From the NCBI GenBank assembly GCA_023525715.1, contig CM042010.1, positions 61,307,729 through 61,371,728 of the forward strand: a stretch of 64,000 nucleotides of DNA, given 5' to 3'. Origin of the DNA: Cichorium intybus. Taxonomy: Eukaryota; Streptophyta; Magnoliopsida; Asterales; Asteraceae. The notes beneath the pieces were generated by a model. That model was given only the letters and a program-made list of their open reading frames with translations, was not told the DNA's origin and searched no databases. The position numbers were made by a program, and so were the translations under genes. Shown piece after piece: positions 44,460-55,941 of this stretch; within the stretch, counting starts at the first letter, position 1; every line of letters starts with the position of its first letter.

Positions 44460-45977
44460 ATGACTAATAATAAATATAGCAAATATAGCAATCAAAAAAG
44501 TAAAGAAAAACCTAAAGTTAACCCTAATAGTACATTTATAACAACCACAATAGATAATTGAAAAGTAATCGCATATATTGATACAGGTGCAACACTATGT
44601 TTTGGAAAAAAGAATATTTTAGCAAAATGGGAAAAACTTAAAATACCATATAGTATAAAAGATGTAAATGAGTTTAAAACCGAATGTAGTCAGCTTTTAG
44701 AAAAATGAATTATAAGAAATAGCACGAGTCCACACTCTGCACCCGCCTTTTATGTAGAAAATCATAATGAAATAAAACGAGGAAAAAGAAGAATGGTTAT
44801 TAATTATATAAAAATGAATGATGCAACTATTGGAGATTCATATAAATTACCAAGAAAAGAATACATTTTAGAAAAACTAAAAGGAAATACACACTTTAGC
44901 ACATTTGATGCAAAATCAGGATATTGGCAACTACGACTACACGAAGATACGAAACCACTAACGGCTTTTTCATGTCCACCTCAGCGACACTACGAATGGA
45001 ACGTTCTACCATTTGGTCTAAAACAAGCACCCGCAATATATCAAAGGTTTATGGATTCAACCTTAAATGGTTTGGATCAAATATGTCTTGCATATATTGA
45101 TGATATTATTGTTTTTACCAATGGAAATGAACAATTACACCTTGAAGCAGTTATTAAAGTTTTACAAAGAATTAAAGAAAAAGGTTTAGTTTTATCAAAA
45201 AAGAAATCTAAACTTTTACAAACTAAAGTTGAATATTTAGGACTAAAAATCGAAGAAAACGGACAACTTTCTTTAACAGATAATGTTCGAGAAAAATTGT
45301 ATTTATTTCCCGATAAACTAGAAAACCGGAAACAAATACAACGATTTCTGGGCTGTTTAAACTACATCGCGGAACAAGGTTTTCTAAAAAAGTTAGCAAA
45401 TGAAAGAAGAATTTTACAAAAGAAAATATCAGAAAAAATACCATGGTCTTGGACCAATGAAGATACTATTTTAGTCAAAAATATAAAAGAAAAAATTCAT
45501 GTTTTACCAACACTATACAACTCGCAACCGGACGACTTTTTAATAGTCGAAACGGATGCATCAAAAGATACATGGGCAGGATGCCTAAAAGCAATTATAC
45601 ATGGAAAAATATTATTGGGTTTAGACACCGAGGGAAACCTTCTGCCTAAACCATTCGAAGCATACAGTGATACGAAAGTATCATCAAAAGTATACAGTAA
45701 TACGAAAGTATTACCAAAAGCATACAGTGATACGAAAGTATCATCAAAAGTATACAGTAATACGAAAGTATCATCAAAAGTATACAGTAATACGAAAGTA
45801 TTACCAGAAGCATACATTGATACGAAAGTATCATCAAAAGCATACATTGATACGAAAGTATCATCAAAAGTATACATTGATACGAAAGTATCATCAAATT
45901 ATACACATTACAGGTACATAAAGAGTGAGCACAACCACATAGCAGATACATTGACGAGAGAATGGAAGCCATTATGA
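44460..45977 (+). pseudogene. POL of form B: protease mostly deleted, RT complete, RNase H partly replaced by repeats
   Basis: It starts at the POL ATG. TGA stops lie at codon 34 (44559, CGA in other copies) and at 44706 (GGA in other copies), and most of the protease is deleted near 44646. From 44793 the frame is open for 394 codons: RT with YIDDIIVF, connection region NRKQIQRFLGCLNYIAEQ, RNase H start VETDASKDTWAGCLKAI, eight hairpin-repeat units, then HNHIADTLTREWKPL. The middle of RNase H (HERETL and RTDSKY motifs) is absent. Confidence 0.9.
45660..45899 (+). repeat. 30-nt hairpin minisatellite, 8 units
   Basis: Same repeat as 19832-20071. The fourth unit is a hybrid (AATAC paired with GTATC) that has lost one pair. 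Confidence 0.95.
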
Positions 45978-47262
45978 AGCAAATCCAGCACCAGCTAAAA
46001 CAAAAACAGGAACAGAAAGCAGCCATGATGAAGCAACTAGAAACAATCAAGAAAGAAGAAGAACAGCTCCAACAAACACTGCAGATATTGTCAACACAGT
46101 TCCGATAAACAACAGGAGAAGCCATCATCATCCACATGTAACACTCAAGAAATATTCAAAACTCATCAACAATCAACTGATGCAGAGACAAAGAAATGGT
46201 ACGTTATTTTTAACGGACCACACAAAGGAATCTATAACGATTGGGGAATTGCAAATTCTTATATCGTTGGAAAGAACGTTACACACAAAAGTTACAAAAC
46301 AAAAGCTGAAGCAGAAACAGCATTCAGAGAAGCATACAAAACGGTTACAACTGAAGCCGTTGAAAAATCATCAAAAACAACCATCCTTGGAATCCTTCCA
46401 AAAACAGAACCACAACCAAAGTCTTTAAACCAGTTAAACGCAGCCAAAGCAGCCAAAGCAGCCCTACAAGCTATACCATTTACAAAAGAAAAAGAATTAA
46501 TGAAAAAACCAACCACAGAAAAATTCGCAAAATTATGGGACAGCCTAGTCTCATACACAGAGGTCCATTCACTAATGGGCTTTTACCCAGTCATAAGAAA
46601 GCCAGGCCCAAAAGCAATCTTCTTAGCCAACCTTACCGATCCAATGACTCTTTGGGAATATTTCACCCATGGATTCATCGATACAATCTACCTAAATAGA
46701 AAAAACCTACAGTGCATTTAGTGAATTTCCAACTAATTTTCAATCAGTCATCTGCCATTACAAAACACGTTTTGCCAAGGAACGTGATTTATTCATTAAA
46801 TTATATTCCAGCTATCCATTTTTTGATGAAGACTCACAGCTACTAATTCCAAGCATTACATTTGCATACATGGGAATCAGTAATGGAACTAAGCCAACTA
46901 AAGACGAACTTCCACATGAAACACCAACACAAGATCATCTAATTTTTTCATTAGCAGGAGTTTATTTAGCCTCTTCAAGAATAGGCAACGGAAAAGAACA
47001 AAAATCACAAGTCAGGATAAACTATTGTAGTAAAACATTTCTGTTATATACAACAAATGACACAGAAATATCAACCGAAGGAATGCAAGCCGTAGAACGA
47101 TTCGAAGAACCATTTGAAACATTCTCGCATCATCTTGCCGTTCTACCTGCAGAAATTAAAAAACAATTATGCAAACATATTATGCATTTTCGACGTCACC
47201 AACGCAATTATTGTCAAGAAAACAAGGACGAGACACCATTCATGGAGATAATGGAAGAATAA
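45962..47262 (+). pseudogene. TAV with deletion, frameshift and stop
   Basis: A deletion after LQILSTQF shifts the frame (about 46104). The viroplasmin and middle parts read well from about 46110 to 46719, where an inserted T makes a stop. The C-terminal part from about 46740 to 47262 is open. Confidence 0.9.
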
Positions 47263-47584
47263 TACACAACACTCATCAACAGTGCACAACACTCATCAAA
47301 AGCATTCAATCATTATGCACGACGCTTAATTCACGGTGGTGAGGATTTGGATTTATTCACAAAGAATATTTGTGAACCCCACCCTCATCATATCTACCAT
47401 TATATTTTGTCGTTTGTTTTCCATTATGTAAATTAGGTGCTAGTCACCATCATGTAGTTTGTCTTTATTGTTATGGTGCTAGACACAATAATGTAGTGCT
47501 AGACACCACTAGTTAGTGTATTATTAGTGTAGGATACTATTAGACTCTAGAAGAGTCCCTCATGTACTATCAATAAGTCATTTG
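47263..47584 (+). promoter_or_regulatory. Viral promoter, type II, with mutated TATA box
   Basis: Same type as 38282-38600. The TATA box reads TATCAATA (47568-47575), so activity is doubtful. Confidence 0.8.
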
Positions 47585-47793
47585 CCTAGTGTAATAAAGC
47601 AGAGCTTATTTGTGTTAAGTTTTGAGTGCTCTCAAAATTCCTCTGTTGAAGCCTTATGCTTCTGAATAGCAGAGTTCTCTGTTGAAGCCTCGCGCTTCTG
47701 AATAGCAGAGCCTATCCAAGTATCCACGAAGTAGTTAATCAACTCATCGTCCAGACATCAGTCAGGTACATCCCTTACACATCTTCATACATC

Positions 47794-47976
47794 ATGACCG
47801 ATTCGAAAATACAAATACAAAACAATCGATATTATTTTGCATTAAAGATTCATAAACAAAGATTTAAAAATAGAATTGAACGTAATATCCATCTCCCTGT
47901 AACACAGTTAGAGGTTGATATCTACGATAATCAGCTTAAGTATCTACATGCAAGAATTTCAGAAACCACATGTTAA
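47794..47976 (+). CDS. Leader small ORF, copy 6
   Basis: 60 residues, unchanged, in a two-hairpin leader (47585-48042). The leader joins type I intergenic DNA at CCATTTGG before completing the primer-binding site. Confidence 0.5.
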   Translation: MTDSKIQIQNNRYYFALKIHKQRFKNRIERNIHLPVTQLEVDIYDNQLKYLHARISETTC

Positions 47977-48042
47977 ACCATTCCGCATTTATTTTGCTAT
48001 ATTTCTGTTATTATCCATATGTCCATTTATGTTTCCCCATTT

Positions 48043-48257
48043 GGATTTGACACAAAGAATATTTGTGGCCCCTCCCCTCATCATATCTTGTAATAATGTA
48101 GACTTTTAGTTTTTGTCGTTTGTTTTTAATTATGTAAATTAGGTGCCAGTCACCATCCTATAGTTTGTCTTTATTTGTAAGTGCTAGACACAATAATGTA
48201 GTGTCAATAATAGCACGTATGCAGTAGCAGCCCTCATGTACTATAAATAAGGCGTTT
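48043..48257 (+). promoter_or_regulatory. Viral promoter, type I
   Basis: TATAAATA at 48242-48249, followed by a two-hairpin leader. Confidence 0.85.
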
Positions 48258-48467
48258 GCCTAGTGTAATAAATCAGAGCTTATTTGTGTTAAGTTTTGAG
48301 TGCTCTCAAAATTCCTCTGTTGAAGCCTTATGCTTCTGAATAGCAGAGTTCTTTGTTGAAGCCTCGCGCTTCTGAATAGCAGAGCCTATCGAAGTATCCA
48401 CGAAGCAGTTAATCAACACATCGTCCAGACATCAGTCAGGTACATCCCTTACACATCCTCATACATC

Positions 48468-48650
48468 ATGACCGATTCGAAAATACAAATACAAAACAAT
48501 CGATATTATTTTGCATTAAAGATTCATAAACAAAGATTTAAAAATAGAATTGAACGTAATATCCATCTCCCTGTAACACAGTTAGAGGTTGATATCTATG
48601 ATAATCAGCTTAAGTATCTACATGCAAGAATTTCAGAAACCACATGTTAA
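48468..48650 (+). CDS. Leader small ORF, copy 7
   Basis: 60 residues, same protein. The leader ends inside TTGGTAT of the primer-binding site, joined to TAV. Confidence 0.5.
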   Translation: MTDSKIQIQNNRYYFALKIHKQRFKNRIERNIHLPVTQLEVDIYDNQLKYLHARISETTC

Positions 48651-48720
48651 ACCATTCCGCATTTATTTTGCTATATTTCTGTTATTATCCATGTTTCCCA
48701 TTTATGTTTCCCCATTTGGT

Positions 48721-48832
48721 ATTAGGCAACGCAAAAGATCAAAAATCACAAGTCAGGATAAACTATTGCAGTAAAACATTTCTGTTATATACAACAAATG
48801 AGACAGAAATATCAACTGAAGGAATGCAAGCC
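48721..48832 (+). pseudogene. Small TAV fragment
   Basis: Matches RIGNxKDQKSQVRINYCSKT to EGMQA, then joins MP. Confidence 0.85.
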
Positions 48833-49070
48833 AATAATGAATCAATAATTATTAATAACGAAGAAAATGAATCAGGATATATATTTGATGCTCTAGTTAG
48901 TAAAAATAATATAAATAAAGATGCTATTAGAAAATCAAATTTTACAATATCAGAAAAACATAATTTTAAGTATGATACACTTAAAAGTCTATTTTCAAGA
49001 AAAAATATTATTTATTATGGTAAAATAGTAGGTGAAGAACCGATACCTATAGAATCAACTCAAGGAAATA
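48833..49070 (+). pseudogene. MP N-terminal fragment
   Basis: Matches MP residues from NNESIIINNEENESG to ESTQGNII, then joins an inverted leader. The TAV-MP join keeps an open frame (48644-49087). Confidence 0.85.
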
Positions 49071-49107
49071 TAATAACAGAAATATAGCAAAATAAATGCG
49101 GAATGGT

Positions 49108-49290
49108 TTAACATGTGGTTTCTGAAATTCTTGCATGTAGATACTTAAGCTGATTATCGTAGATATCAACCTCTAACTGTGTTACAGGGAGATGTATATT
49201 ACGTTCAATTCTAATTTTAAATCTTTGTTTATGAATCTTTAATGCAAAATAATATCGATTGTTTTGTATTTGTATTTTCGAATTGGTCAT
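49108..49290 (-). CDS. Leader small ORF, copy 8 (inverted)
   Basis: 60 residues with Asp3-to-Asn and Asn-to-Ile changes. This marks the switch to mainly minus-oriented units. Its leader has diverged hairpins (49378-49440). Confidence 0.5.
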   Translation of the reverse strand: MTNSKIQIQNNRYYFALKIHKQRFKIRIERNIHLPVTQLEVDIYDNQLKYLHARISETTC

Positions 49291-49503
49291 GATGTATGAA
49301 GATGTGTAAGGGATGTACCTGACTGATGCTTGGATTGATGCGTTGATTAACTGCTTCGTAGATGCTTCGATAGGCTCTGCTATTCAGAAGCGCGAGGCTT
49401 CAACAGATAACTCTGCTAGTCAGAAGGCTTCAACAGAGGAATTTTGAGAGCACTCAAAACTTAACACAAATAAGCTCTGATTTATTACACTAGGCAAATG
49501 CCT

Positions 49504-49736
49504 TATTTATAGTACATGAGGGCTGCTACTGCATACGTGCTATTATTGACACTACATTATTGTGTCTAGCACTTACAAATAAAGACAAACTATAGGATGC
49601 TGACTGGCACCTAATTTACATAATTAAAAACAAACGACAAAAACTAAAAGTCTACATTATTACAAGATATGATGAGGGGAGGGGCCACAAATATTCTTTG
49701 TGTCAAATCCAAATCCTCACCACCGCGAAAAATTCG
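49504..49736 (-). promoter_or_regulatory. Viral promoter, type I, inverted
   Basis: TATA box at 49504-49511 (minus strand). The upstream side joins a CP fragment at ATTCGTCGGATG. Confidence 0.85.
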
Positions 49737-50183
49737 TCGGATGTAAAATCGTATACTACTTCGACGTCATTTTCTATATTTTCATCTTTTACTTCTTCAG
49801 GTATTTCTAATGGCAGATACTTAAGCTGATTATCATAGATATGAACCTCTAACTGTGTTACAGGGAGATGGATATTACGTTCAATTCTATTTTTAAATCT
49901 TTGTTTATGAATCTTTAATGCAAAATAATATCGATTGTTTTGTATTTTACACATTTATCTTTCATCCATTCTTTTAAGACGTTTATTCGAGCACCTAATG
50001 ATTCTGCTATTTTACCTTCTTGTGAAAGCTTGTTAAAATATTTTAATACACTTTGACAAACAGTAGATGGTAATTTTTGATAAAACATGTCTAAGGCTAA
50101 TTTTTGTCTTGGTGGATCTAAATAATAATATTGTTTAGCAAATTCACATATAAATGCATCTAGATAACACATATTACATATTA
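49737..50183 (-). pseudogene. Two CP fragments with a piece of leader between them
   Basis: 49737-49812 encodes LEIPEEVKDENIENDVEVVY plus DFTSDE from the CP N-terminus. 49813-49946 is a leader small-ORF fragment. 49947-50183 encodes the CP core from CNMCYLDAFICEFA to LKEWMKDKC. They show recombination between CP and leader sequence. Confidence 0.85.
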
Positions 50184-50251
50184 CCAAATGGGGAAACATA
50201 CATGGACATATGGATAATAACAGAAATATAGCAAAATAAATGCGGAATGGT

Positions 50252-50434
50252 TTAACATGTGGTTTCTGAAATTCTTGCATGTAGATACTTAAGCTGATTA
50301 TCGTAGATATCAACCTCTAACTGTGTTACAGGGAGATGGATATTACGTTTAATTCTATTTTTAAATCTTTGTTTATGAATCTTTAATGCAAAATAATATC
50401 GATTGTTTTGTATTTGTATTTTTGAATCAGTCAT
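50252..50434 (-). CDS. Leader small ORF, copy 9 (inverted)
   Basis: 60 residues with Glu-to-Lys at one position (RIKRN). Two-hairpin leader. Confidence 0.5.
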   Translation of the reverse strand: MTDSKIQIQNNRYYFALKIHKQRFKNRIKRNIHLPVTQLEVDIYDNQLKYLHARISETTC

Positions 50435-50652
50435 GATGTATGATGATGTGTAAGGGATGTACCTGACTGATGCCTGGACGATGCGTTGATTAACTGCTTC
50501 GTGGATACTTCGATAGGCTCTGCTATTCAGAAGTGCGAGGCTTCAACAGAGAACTCTGCTATTCAGAAGCATAAGGCTTCAACAGAGGAATTTTGAGAGC
50601 ACTCAAAACTTAACACAAATAAGCTCTGATTTATTACACTAGGCAAACGCCT

Positions 50653-50955
50653 TATTTATAGTACATGAGGGCTGCTACTGCATACGTGCTATTATTGACA
50701 CTACATTATTGTGTTTAGCACTTACAAATAAAGACAAACTATAGGATGGTGACTGGCACCTAATTTACATAATTAAAAACAAACGACAAAAACTAAAAGT
50801 CTACATTATTACAAGATATGATGAGGGGAGGGGCCACACATATTCTTTGTGTCAAATCCAAATCCTCACCACCGCGAAAAATGCGTCGTGCATAATGATT
50901 GAATGCTTTTGATGAGTGTTGTGCACTGTTGATGAGTGTTGTGTACTGTTGTGTA
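50653..50955 (-). promoter_or_regulatory. Viral promoter, type I, inverted, downstream of form-A TAV
   Basis: TATA box at 50653-50660 (minus strand). It closes the near-complete form-A unit that spans 56583 to 50653. Confidence 0.85.
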
Positions 50956-52343
50956 TTATTCTTCCATTATCTCCATGAATGGTGTCTCGTCCTTGTTTTC
51001 TTGACAATAATTGCATTGGTGACGTGGAAAATGCATAATATGTTTGCATAATTGTTTTTTAATTTCTGCAGGTAGAACGGCAAGATGATGCGAGAATGTT
51101 TCAAATGGTTCTTCGAATCGTTCTACGACTTGCATTCCTTCAGTTGATATTTCTGTGTCATTTGTTGTTTATAACAGAAATGTTTTACTGCAATAGTTTA
51201 TCCTGACTTGTGATTTTTGATCTTTTCCGTTGCCTATTCTTGAAGAGGCTAAATAAACTCCTGCTAATGAAAAAATTAGATGATCTTGTGTTGGTGTTTC
51301 ATGTGGAAGTTCGTCTTTAGCTGGCTTAGTTCCATTACTGATTCCCATGTATGCAAATGTAATGCTTGGAACTAGTAGCTGTGAGTCTTCGTCAAAAAAT
51401 GGATAGCTGGAATGTAATTTAATGAATAAATCACGTTCTTTTGCAAAACGTGTCTTGTAATGGCGAATAACTGATTGAAAATTAGTTGGAAATTCACTTA
51501 TGCATTGTAGGTTGTTTCCATTTAGGTAGATTGTATCGATGAATCCATGGGTGAAATATTCCCAAAGAGTCATTGGATCGGTAAGGTTGGCTAAGAAGAT
51601 TGCTTTTGGGCCTGGCTTTCTTATGACTGGGTAAAAGCCCATTAGTGAATGGACCTCTGTGTATGAGACTAGGCTGTCCCATAATTTTGCGAATTTTTCT
51701 GTGGTTGGTTTTTTCATTAATTCTTTTTCTTTTGTTAATGGTATAGTTTGTAGGGCTGCTTTGGCTGCTTTGGCTGCGTTTAACTGGTTTAAAGACTTTG
51801 GTTGTGGTTCTGTTTTTAAAAGGGTTCCAAGGATGGTTGTCTTTGATGATTTTTCAACGGTTTCAGTTGTAACGTTTTGTATGCTTCTCTGAATGCTGTT
51901 TCTGCTTCAGCTTTTGTTTTGTAACTTTTGTGTGTAACGTTCTTTCCAACGATATGAGAATTTGCAATTCCCCAATCGTTATAGATTCCTTTGTGTGGTC
52001 CGTTAAAAATAACGTACCATTTCTTCGTTTCTGCATCAGTTGATTGTTGATGAGTTTTGAATATTTCTTGAGAGTTACATGTGGATGATGATGGCTTCTC
52101 CTGTTGTTTATCGGTATTGTCTGATGAAATTTGCTGGATTGTTGGTGTAGGTGGAATGGTTGAACTGCCTGTTGACTTTTCTGCGTCTTCTTTGACTGGA
52201 GTGAACTGTGTTGACAATATCTGCAGTGTTTGTTGGAGCTGTTCTTCTTCCTTCTTGATTGTTTCTAGTTGCTTCATCATGGCTACTTTTTGTTCCTGCT
52301 TCTGTTTTAGCTGGTGCTGGATTTGCTTCATAATGGCTTCCAT
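50956..52343 (-). pseudogene. TAV of the form-A unit, one frameshift and one stop
   Basis: Full length, but a G is missing near 51878 (AAAACGTTAC, elsewhere AAAACGGTTAC) and TAT-to-TAA occurs at 51169-51171. Otherwise very close to the intact TAV. The start overlaps the RNase H stub end by 16 nt. Confidence 0.9.
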
Positions 52344-52807
52344 TCTCTCGTCAATGTATCTGCTATGTGGTTATGCTCACTCTTTATGTACCTGTAATGT
52401 ATATAATTTGATGATACTTTCGTATCAATGTATACTTTTGATGATACTTTCGTATCAATGTATGCTTTTGATGATACTTTCGTATCAATGTATGCTTCTG
52501 GTAATACTTTCGTATTACTGTATACTTTTGATGATACTTTCGTATCACTGTATGCTTTTGATGATACTTTCGTATCAATGTATGCTTCTGTTAATACTTT
52601 CGTATTACTGTATACTTTTGATGATACTTTCGTATCACTGTATGCTTCTGGTAATACTTTCGTATTACTGTATACTTTTGATGATACTTTCGTATCACTG
52701 TATGCTTCTGGTAATACTTTCGTATTACTGTATACTTTTGATGCATCTGTTTTGACTATTAATAAGTCTTCTGGTTGCAAATTGTATAAAATTGGTAATA
52801 CAAGCAT
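52328..52807 (-). pseudogene. Form-A RNase H stub of POL
   Basis: Open frame of 159 codons: LPILYNLQPEDLLIVKTDAS, eleven hairpin-repeat units, then HNHIADTLTREWKPL. It lacks protease, RT and the middle of RNase H. It differs from the form-B counterpart (TLYNSQPDDFLIVETDAS) at several residues, as expected if it no longer encodes an enzyme. Confidence 0.85.
52406..52735 (-). repeat. 30-nt hairpin minisatellite, 11 units (longest array)
   Basis: All units keep the GAAA loop (TTTC on the plus strand). Stems alternate GATAC/GTATC and AATAC/GTATT. Confidence 0.95.
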
Positions 52808-52882
52808 TTTTCTTCATTGTTTTCTCTATCGTGAAACTGCAAAATCATAATATTGTTAATATATTCAAAAGACATATTTTAT

Positions 52883-54247
52883 TCATTCGTTATCAATATC
52901 GGATTCGGTATTTGAATCAGTAGTGTATGCGTAGATATCAATATCTGAATCTACATCTGAATCTTCAATTGGTTCATATCCTATATCATAAGCAATTTTT
53001 AATATATTTGTTTCGTTTGCTTTCTTATTTTTTATTGGACATTCATAGGCTTTGTGTCCTTGTTCTTGGCATAGCCAGCATCTGCAATCTTTTTTCTTAG
53101 ACGGACAATAGTTTGAATTTGATTTATATTTTTGCTTATATTGTTTTCGATTTCTAAAATATTTTCTTTCTCTGTTTTTATAGTATTGTTTATACTTTGG
53201 TTTATATGTTTGTTTTTTCCAAACCTTCTTTTTTCTTTTACGCTTGTTCTTTTTACAACCGTATTGACCAATTTGATTAAATTGTTTCTCATAACATAAA
53301 TTAATTTGTGCGTCAATTTTAGTTTTTTGTTTTAGACATTTATTTTTCATCCATTCTTTTAAGACGTTTATTCGAGCACCTAATGATTCTGCTATTTTAC
53401 CTTCTTGTGAAAGCTTGTTAAAATATTTTAATACACTTTGACAAACAGTAGATGGTAATTTTTGATAAAACATGTCTAAGGCTAATTTTTGTCTTGGTGG
53501 ATCTAAATAATAATACTGTTCAGCAAATTCACATATAAATGCATCTAGATAACACATATTACATATTTTTAAATTTGTTAAGTGCCATAATGCTTTATTT
53601 CTAAAGGCTTCTTTTGATTCATTATCTTCTATCTTTTTTCCTACAAACTCTTGGAGAATTTTATCTAAAACTTTTCTAAATGTTTCCATTGCGTCGGTAG
53701 TTGCTATTCTAGATAGTTCATCTTCTTCTAATGATGATAGAAAACGATAAACATTTCCTTGTGTTTTATGCATAATGTAACTTAAGAAATTTCTTGGATG
53801 TAAATTTCTAAGTTCGTCGGTTAATTGAATTTGTATACCCATTTGATTACTCCAATCTTGTATTTTCGTTTCTGGATCTAAATCACAGTCTATAAAAAGA
53901 ATATCTATGGGTTTTGGAGTGGTAAATAATTTTGGTACATATTGTGGCAGTACTTTTTCCCATTTATTTTGTTTATTTTTAATCATACCTTGTCTATACA
54001 AATAGTTTTCTTCTAAAGATGGTGGTCCATATATGTATTGATTTTGATAATCATCTTCTACATATGATTTGTTTCGTTTTATTCCAAAATTAGTATAAGG
54101 ATTATTATATGGATTTTCTTCGTCGGATGTAAAATCGTATACTACTTCGACGTCATTTTCTATATTTTCATCTTTTACTTCTTCAGGTATTTCTAATGCT
54201 GCCATTAATTTAGTTAACGTTTCTACTAGTTCTTGGAGTGTTTCCAT
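52883..54247 (-). CDS. Coat protein, intact 454 aa
   Basis: Capsid protein of caulimovirid type. The N-terminus is acidic (EEVKDENIENDVEVVYDFTS). The core holds ICNMCYLDAFICEFAEQYYY and LPSTVCQSVLKYFNKLSQEG. A very basic stretch (KKNKRKRKKKVWKKQTYKPK) precedes the CCHC knuckle CWLCQEQGHKAYEC, which binds nucleic acid. The C-terminus is acidic (DSDVDSDIDIYAY...). Length and charge pattern match caulimovirus ORF IV (about 490 aa). It is the only complete CP here. The basic stretch may also serve as a nuclear signal. POL protease and RT do not follow it. Confidence 0.9.
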   Translation of the reverse strand: METLQELVETLTKLMAALEIPEEVKDENIENDVEVVYDFTSDEENPYNNPYTNFGIKRNKSYVEDDYQNQYIYGPPSLEENYLYRQGMIKNKQNKWEKVLPQYVPKLFTTPKPIDILFIDCDLDPETKIQDWSNQMGIQIQLTDELRNLHPRNFLSYIMHKTQGNVYRFLSSLEEDELSRIATTDAMETFRKVLDKILQEFVGKKIEDNESKEAFRNKALWHLTNLKICNMCYLDAFICEFAEQYYYLDPPRQKLALDMFYQKLPSTVCQSVLKYFNKLSQEGKIAESLGARINVLKEWMKNKCLKQKTKIDAQINLCYEKQFNQIGQYGCKKNKRKRKKKVWKKQTYKPKYKQYYKNRERKYFRNRKQYKQKYKSNSNYCPSKKKDCRCWLCQEQGHKAYECPIKNKKANETNILKIAYDIGYEPIEDSDVDSDIDIYAYTTDSNTESDIDNE

Positions 54248-54284
54248 TTATTATATAATTTATTTTGTAGATATAAGTATTTAG

Positions 54285-54761
54285 CTATATCTTTCTTTCT
54301 CTTATAAGTTTTTTAACTTTAATTTGATCTGTATAATCTTTGTATGATATAAAATCGTTCATATGACTAAGTCTTTTTAAACAATTAATTTCAGAATCAA
54401 TTTGTAGTTTATAGAGAGAATAAAACTTTTCGTTTTCTTCTTTTATTTCTATCAAATCATACATAGTAAATACTATACTACGATGATCTAAATTTGTTAT
54501 GGCCTGGTGGCTTTTATTTAAGAGATAATTAAGATAATCTAAATTATTAAATTGTCTTGGTTGTCCATTTTCATAAACAAGCCAGAAGTTGTTGTTCATT
54601 ATTTTATAGTCATAACAATTGCTTTCAAATAATTGATCTAATATATCATTATTTATATAATCTTCTTTCGTTAATATGTCATTTTTATAACTATCTTCTT
54701 TATTTCTTTTATACTTTTTAAACCATGTTTTGAATTTTTGTAACATATTTTTGATTAACAT
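54285..54761 (-). CDS. Viral ORF3, 158 aa, function unknown
   Basis: It starts MLIKNMLQKFKTWFKKYKRN (basic amphipathic N-terminus) and overlaps the ORF2 stop. The middle reads NNFWLVYENGQPRQFNNLDY and the C-terminus ends in basic residues (KVKKLIRERKI). I recognise no family. By position it could correspond to caulimovirus ORF III or to an accessory ORF of soymoviruses. It is complete only in this form-A unit; all form-B units keep just the first 50 or so codons. Confidence 0.6.
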   Translation of the reverse strand: MLIKNMLQKFKTWFKKYKRNKEDSYKNDILTKEDYINNDILDQLFESNCYDYKIMNNNFWLVYENGQPRQFNNLDYLNYLLNKSHQAITNLDHRSIVFTMYDLIEIKEENEKFYSLYKLQIDSEINCLKRLSHMNDFISYKDYTDQIKVKKLIRERKI

Positions 54762-54994
54762 GTTAAAGGTGGTTTGATAGAAAGTGGTTGTTTAGTATTT
54801 TTAACTTCTAATAATTTATAAATCTGTTCAATTTTTTGTAATATCTCTGGTATTTGTTTTACCAATAATTGTTGTTTCATTTCTATGAGATTGTTTAGTT
54901 TTTTATTTATTATATGCATTTTTTCATTTACTGTCATTTCATCTTTCATTTGTAATTCTATATCATTTATTTTACTACTAGATGATTCTGTCAT
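54755..54994 (-). CDS. Viral ORF2, 79 aa
   Basis: Same protein as at 24834, but eight residues shorter in the helix, ending IKPPLTC. It overlaps MP by ATGA and ORF3 by 7 nt, so translation probably depends on TAV-driven reinitiation. Confidence 0.6.
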   Translation of the reverse strand: MTESSSSKINDIELQMKDEMTVNEKMHIINKKLNNLIEMKQQLLVKQIPEILQKIEQIYKLLEVKNTKQPLSIKPPLTC

Positions 54995-55941
54995 ATTCTT
55001 AAACTTAATGATCTAATCATTTCTTTTATTTCTTCAATGTTTTCATCTTTTCTATTTTCTGTAGATGTTGAAGGTTGTATTTCTGAAATAGAGGATCTTC
55101 CTATAATTGTTGAAATTGGAGGCTCTATTATTGGGTCTCTTTTAACTAAAGGTGTAATTATTTGTTGTCGAAAATCTGTTTCATAAACTGGTTTATTATC
55201 TATTCTTTTTGGTGATTCAAGAGATAATAAAGGTTCAAATAGTTTATCAATATTAATTCTATCTTCTGTTTTAAATGTAATACTATGATGAGAATTTGTT
55301 AATGCATAGTTTATTTGATATGTTAAAGTAAAAGGATGATTTCCTTTTAACATAAAATTTTGTCTTAATAATTTATATCTTACTGTAATACTATTACTTA
55401 GATTTCTATCTTTTAAACTAAGTCCTAATTGTATATTTATATTAAATTTTATTTTTCCTTCAATTAAATTTCCTTTTCCTTTTGCAATAATACTTTCTTG
55501 ACTATTAATTATACGATCATCTCTAATTTCTAATTCTATTGGTGTATCTAAATCACTAAAAGTACTTTTCAAAATTACTTGAATTGTAGATATATGAATA
55601 TATGCTATCTTTGATCGATCTATTTCTTTGATATGTTGTATTTTATTTTTGATTTGTTGTTTATTAATAATAGGTATAATTATATTTCCTTGAGTTGATT
55701 CTATAGGTATCGGTTGTTCACCTACTATTTTACCATAATAAATAATATTTTTTCTTGAAAATAGATTTTTAAGTGTATCGTATTTAAAATAATGTTTTTC
55801 TGATAATGTAAAATTTGATTTTCTAATAGCATCTTTATTTATGTTATTCTTACTGATAAGAGCATCAAATATATATCCTGATTCATTTTCTTCGTTATTA
55901 ATAATTATTGATTCATTATTCTCGTTAGATGTAGACATCAT
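54991..55941 (-). CDS. Movement protein, intact 316 aa (form-A unit)
   Basis: Collinear with the copy at 39297, with few substitutions (for example Asn-His to Tyr in SEKHYF). All core elements are present. It heads the longest preserved viral gene string in the window: MP-ORF2-ORF3-CP. Confidence 0.9.
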   Translation of the reverse strand: MMSTSNENNESIIINNEENESGYIFDALISKNNINKDAIRKSNFTLSEKHYFKYDTLKNLFSRKNIIYYGKIVGEQPIPIESTQGNIIIPIINKQQIKNKIQHIKEIDRSKIAYIHISTIQVILKSTFSDLDTPIELEIRDDRIINSQESIIAKGKGNLIEGKIKFNINIQLGLSLKDRNLSNSITVRYKLLRQNFMLKGNHPFTLTYQINYALTNSHHSITFKTEDRINIDKLFEPLLSLESPKRIDNKPVYETDFRQQIITPLVKRDPIIEPPISTIIGRSSISEIQPSTSTENRKDENIEEIKEMIRSLSLRI

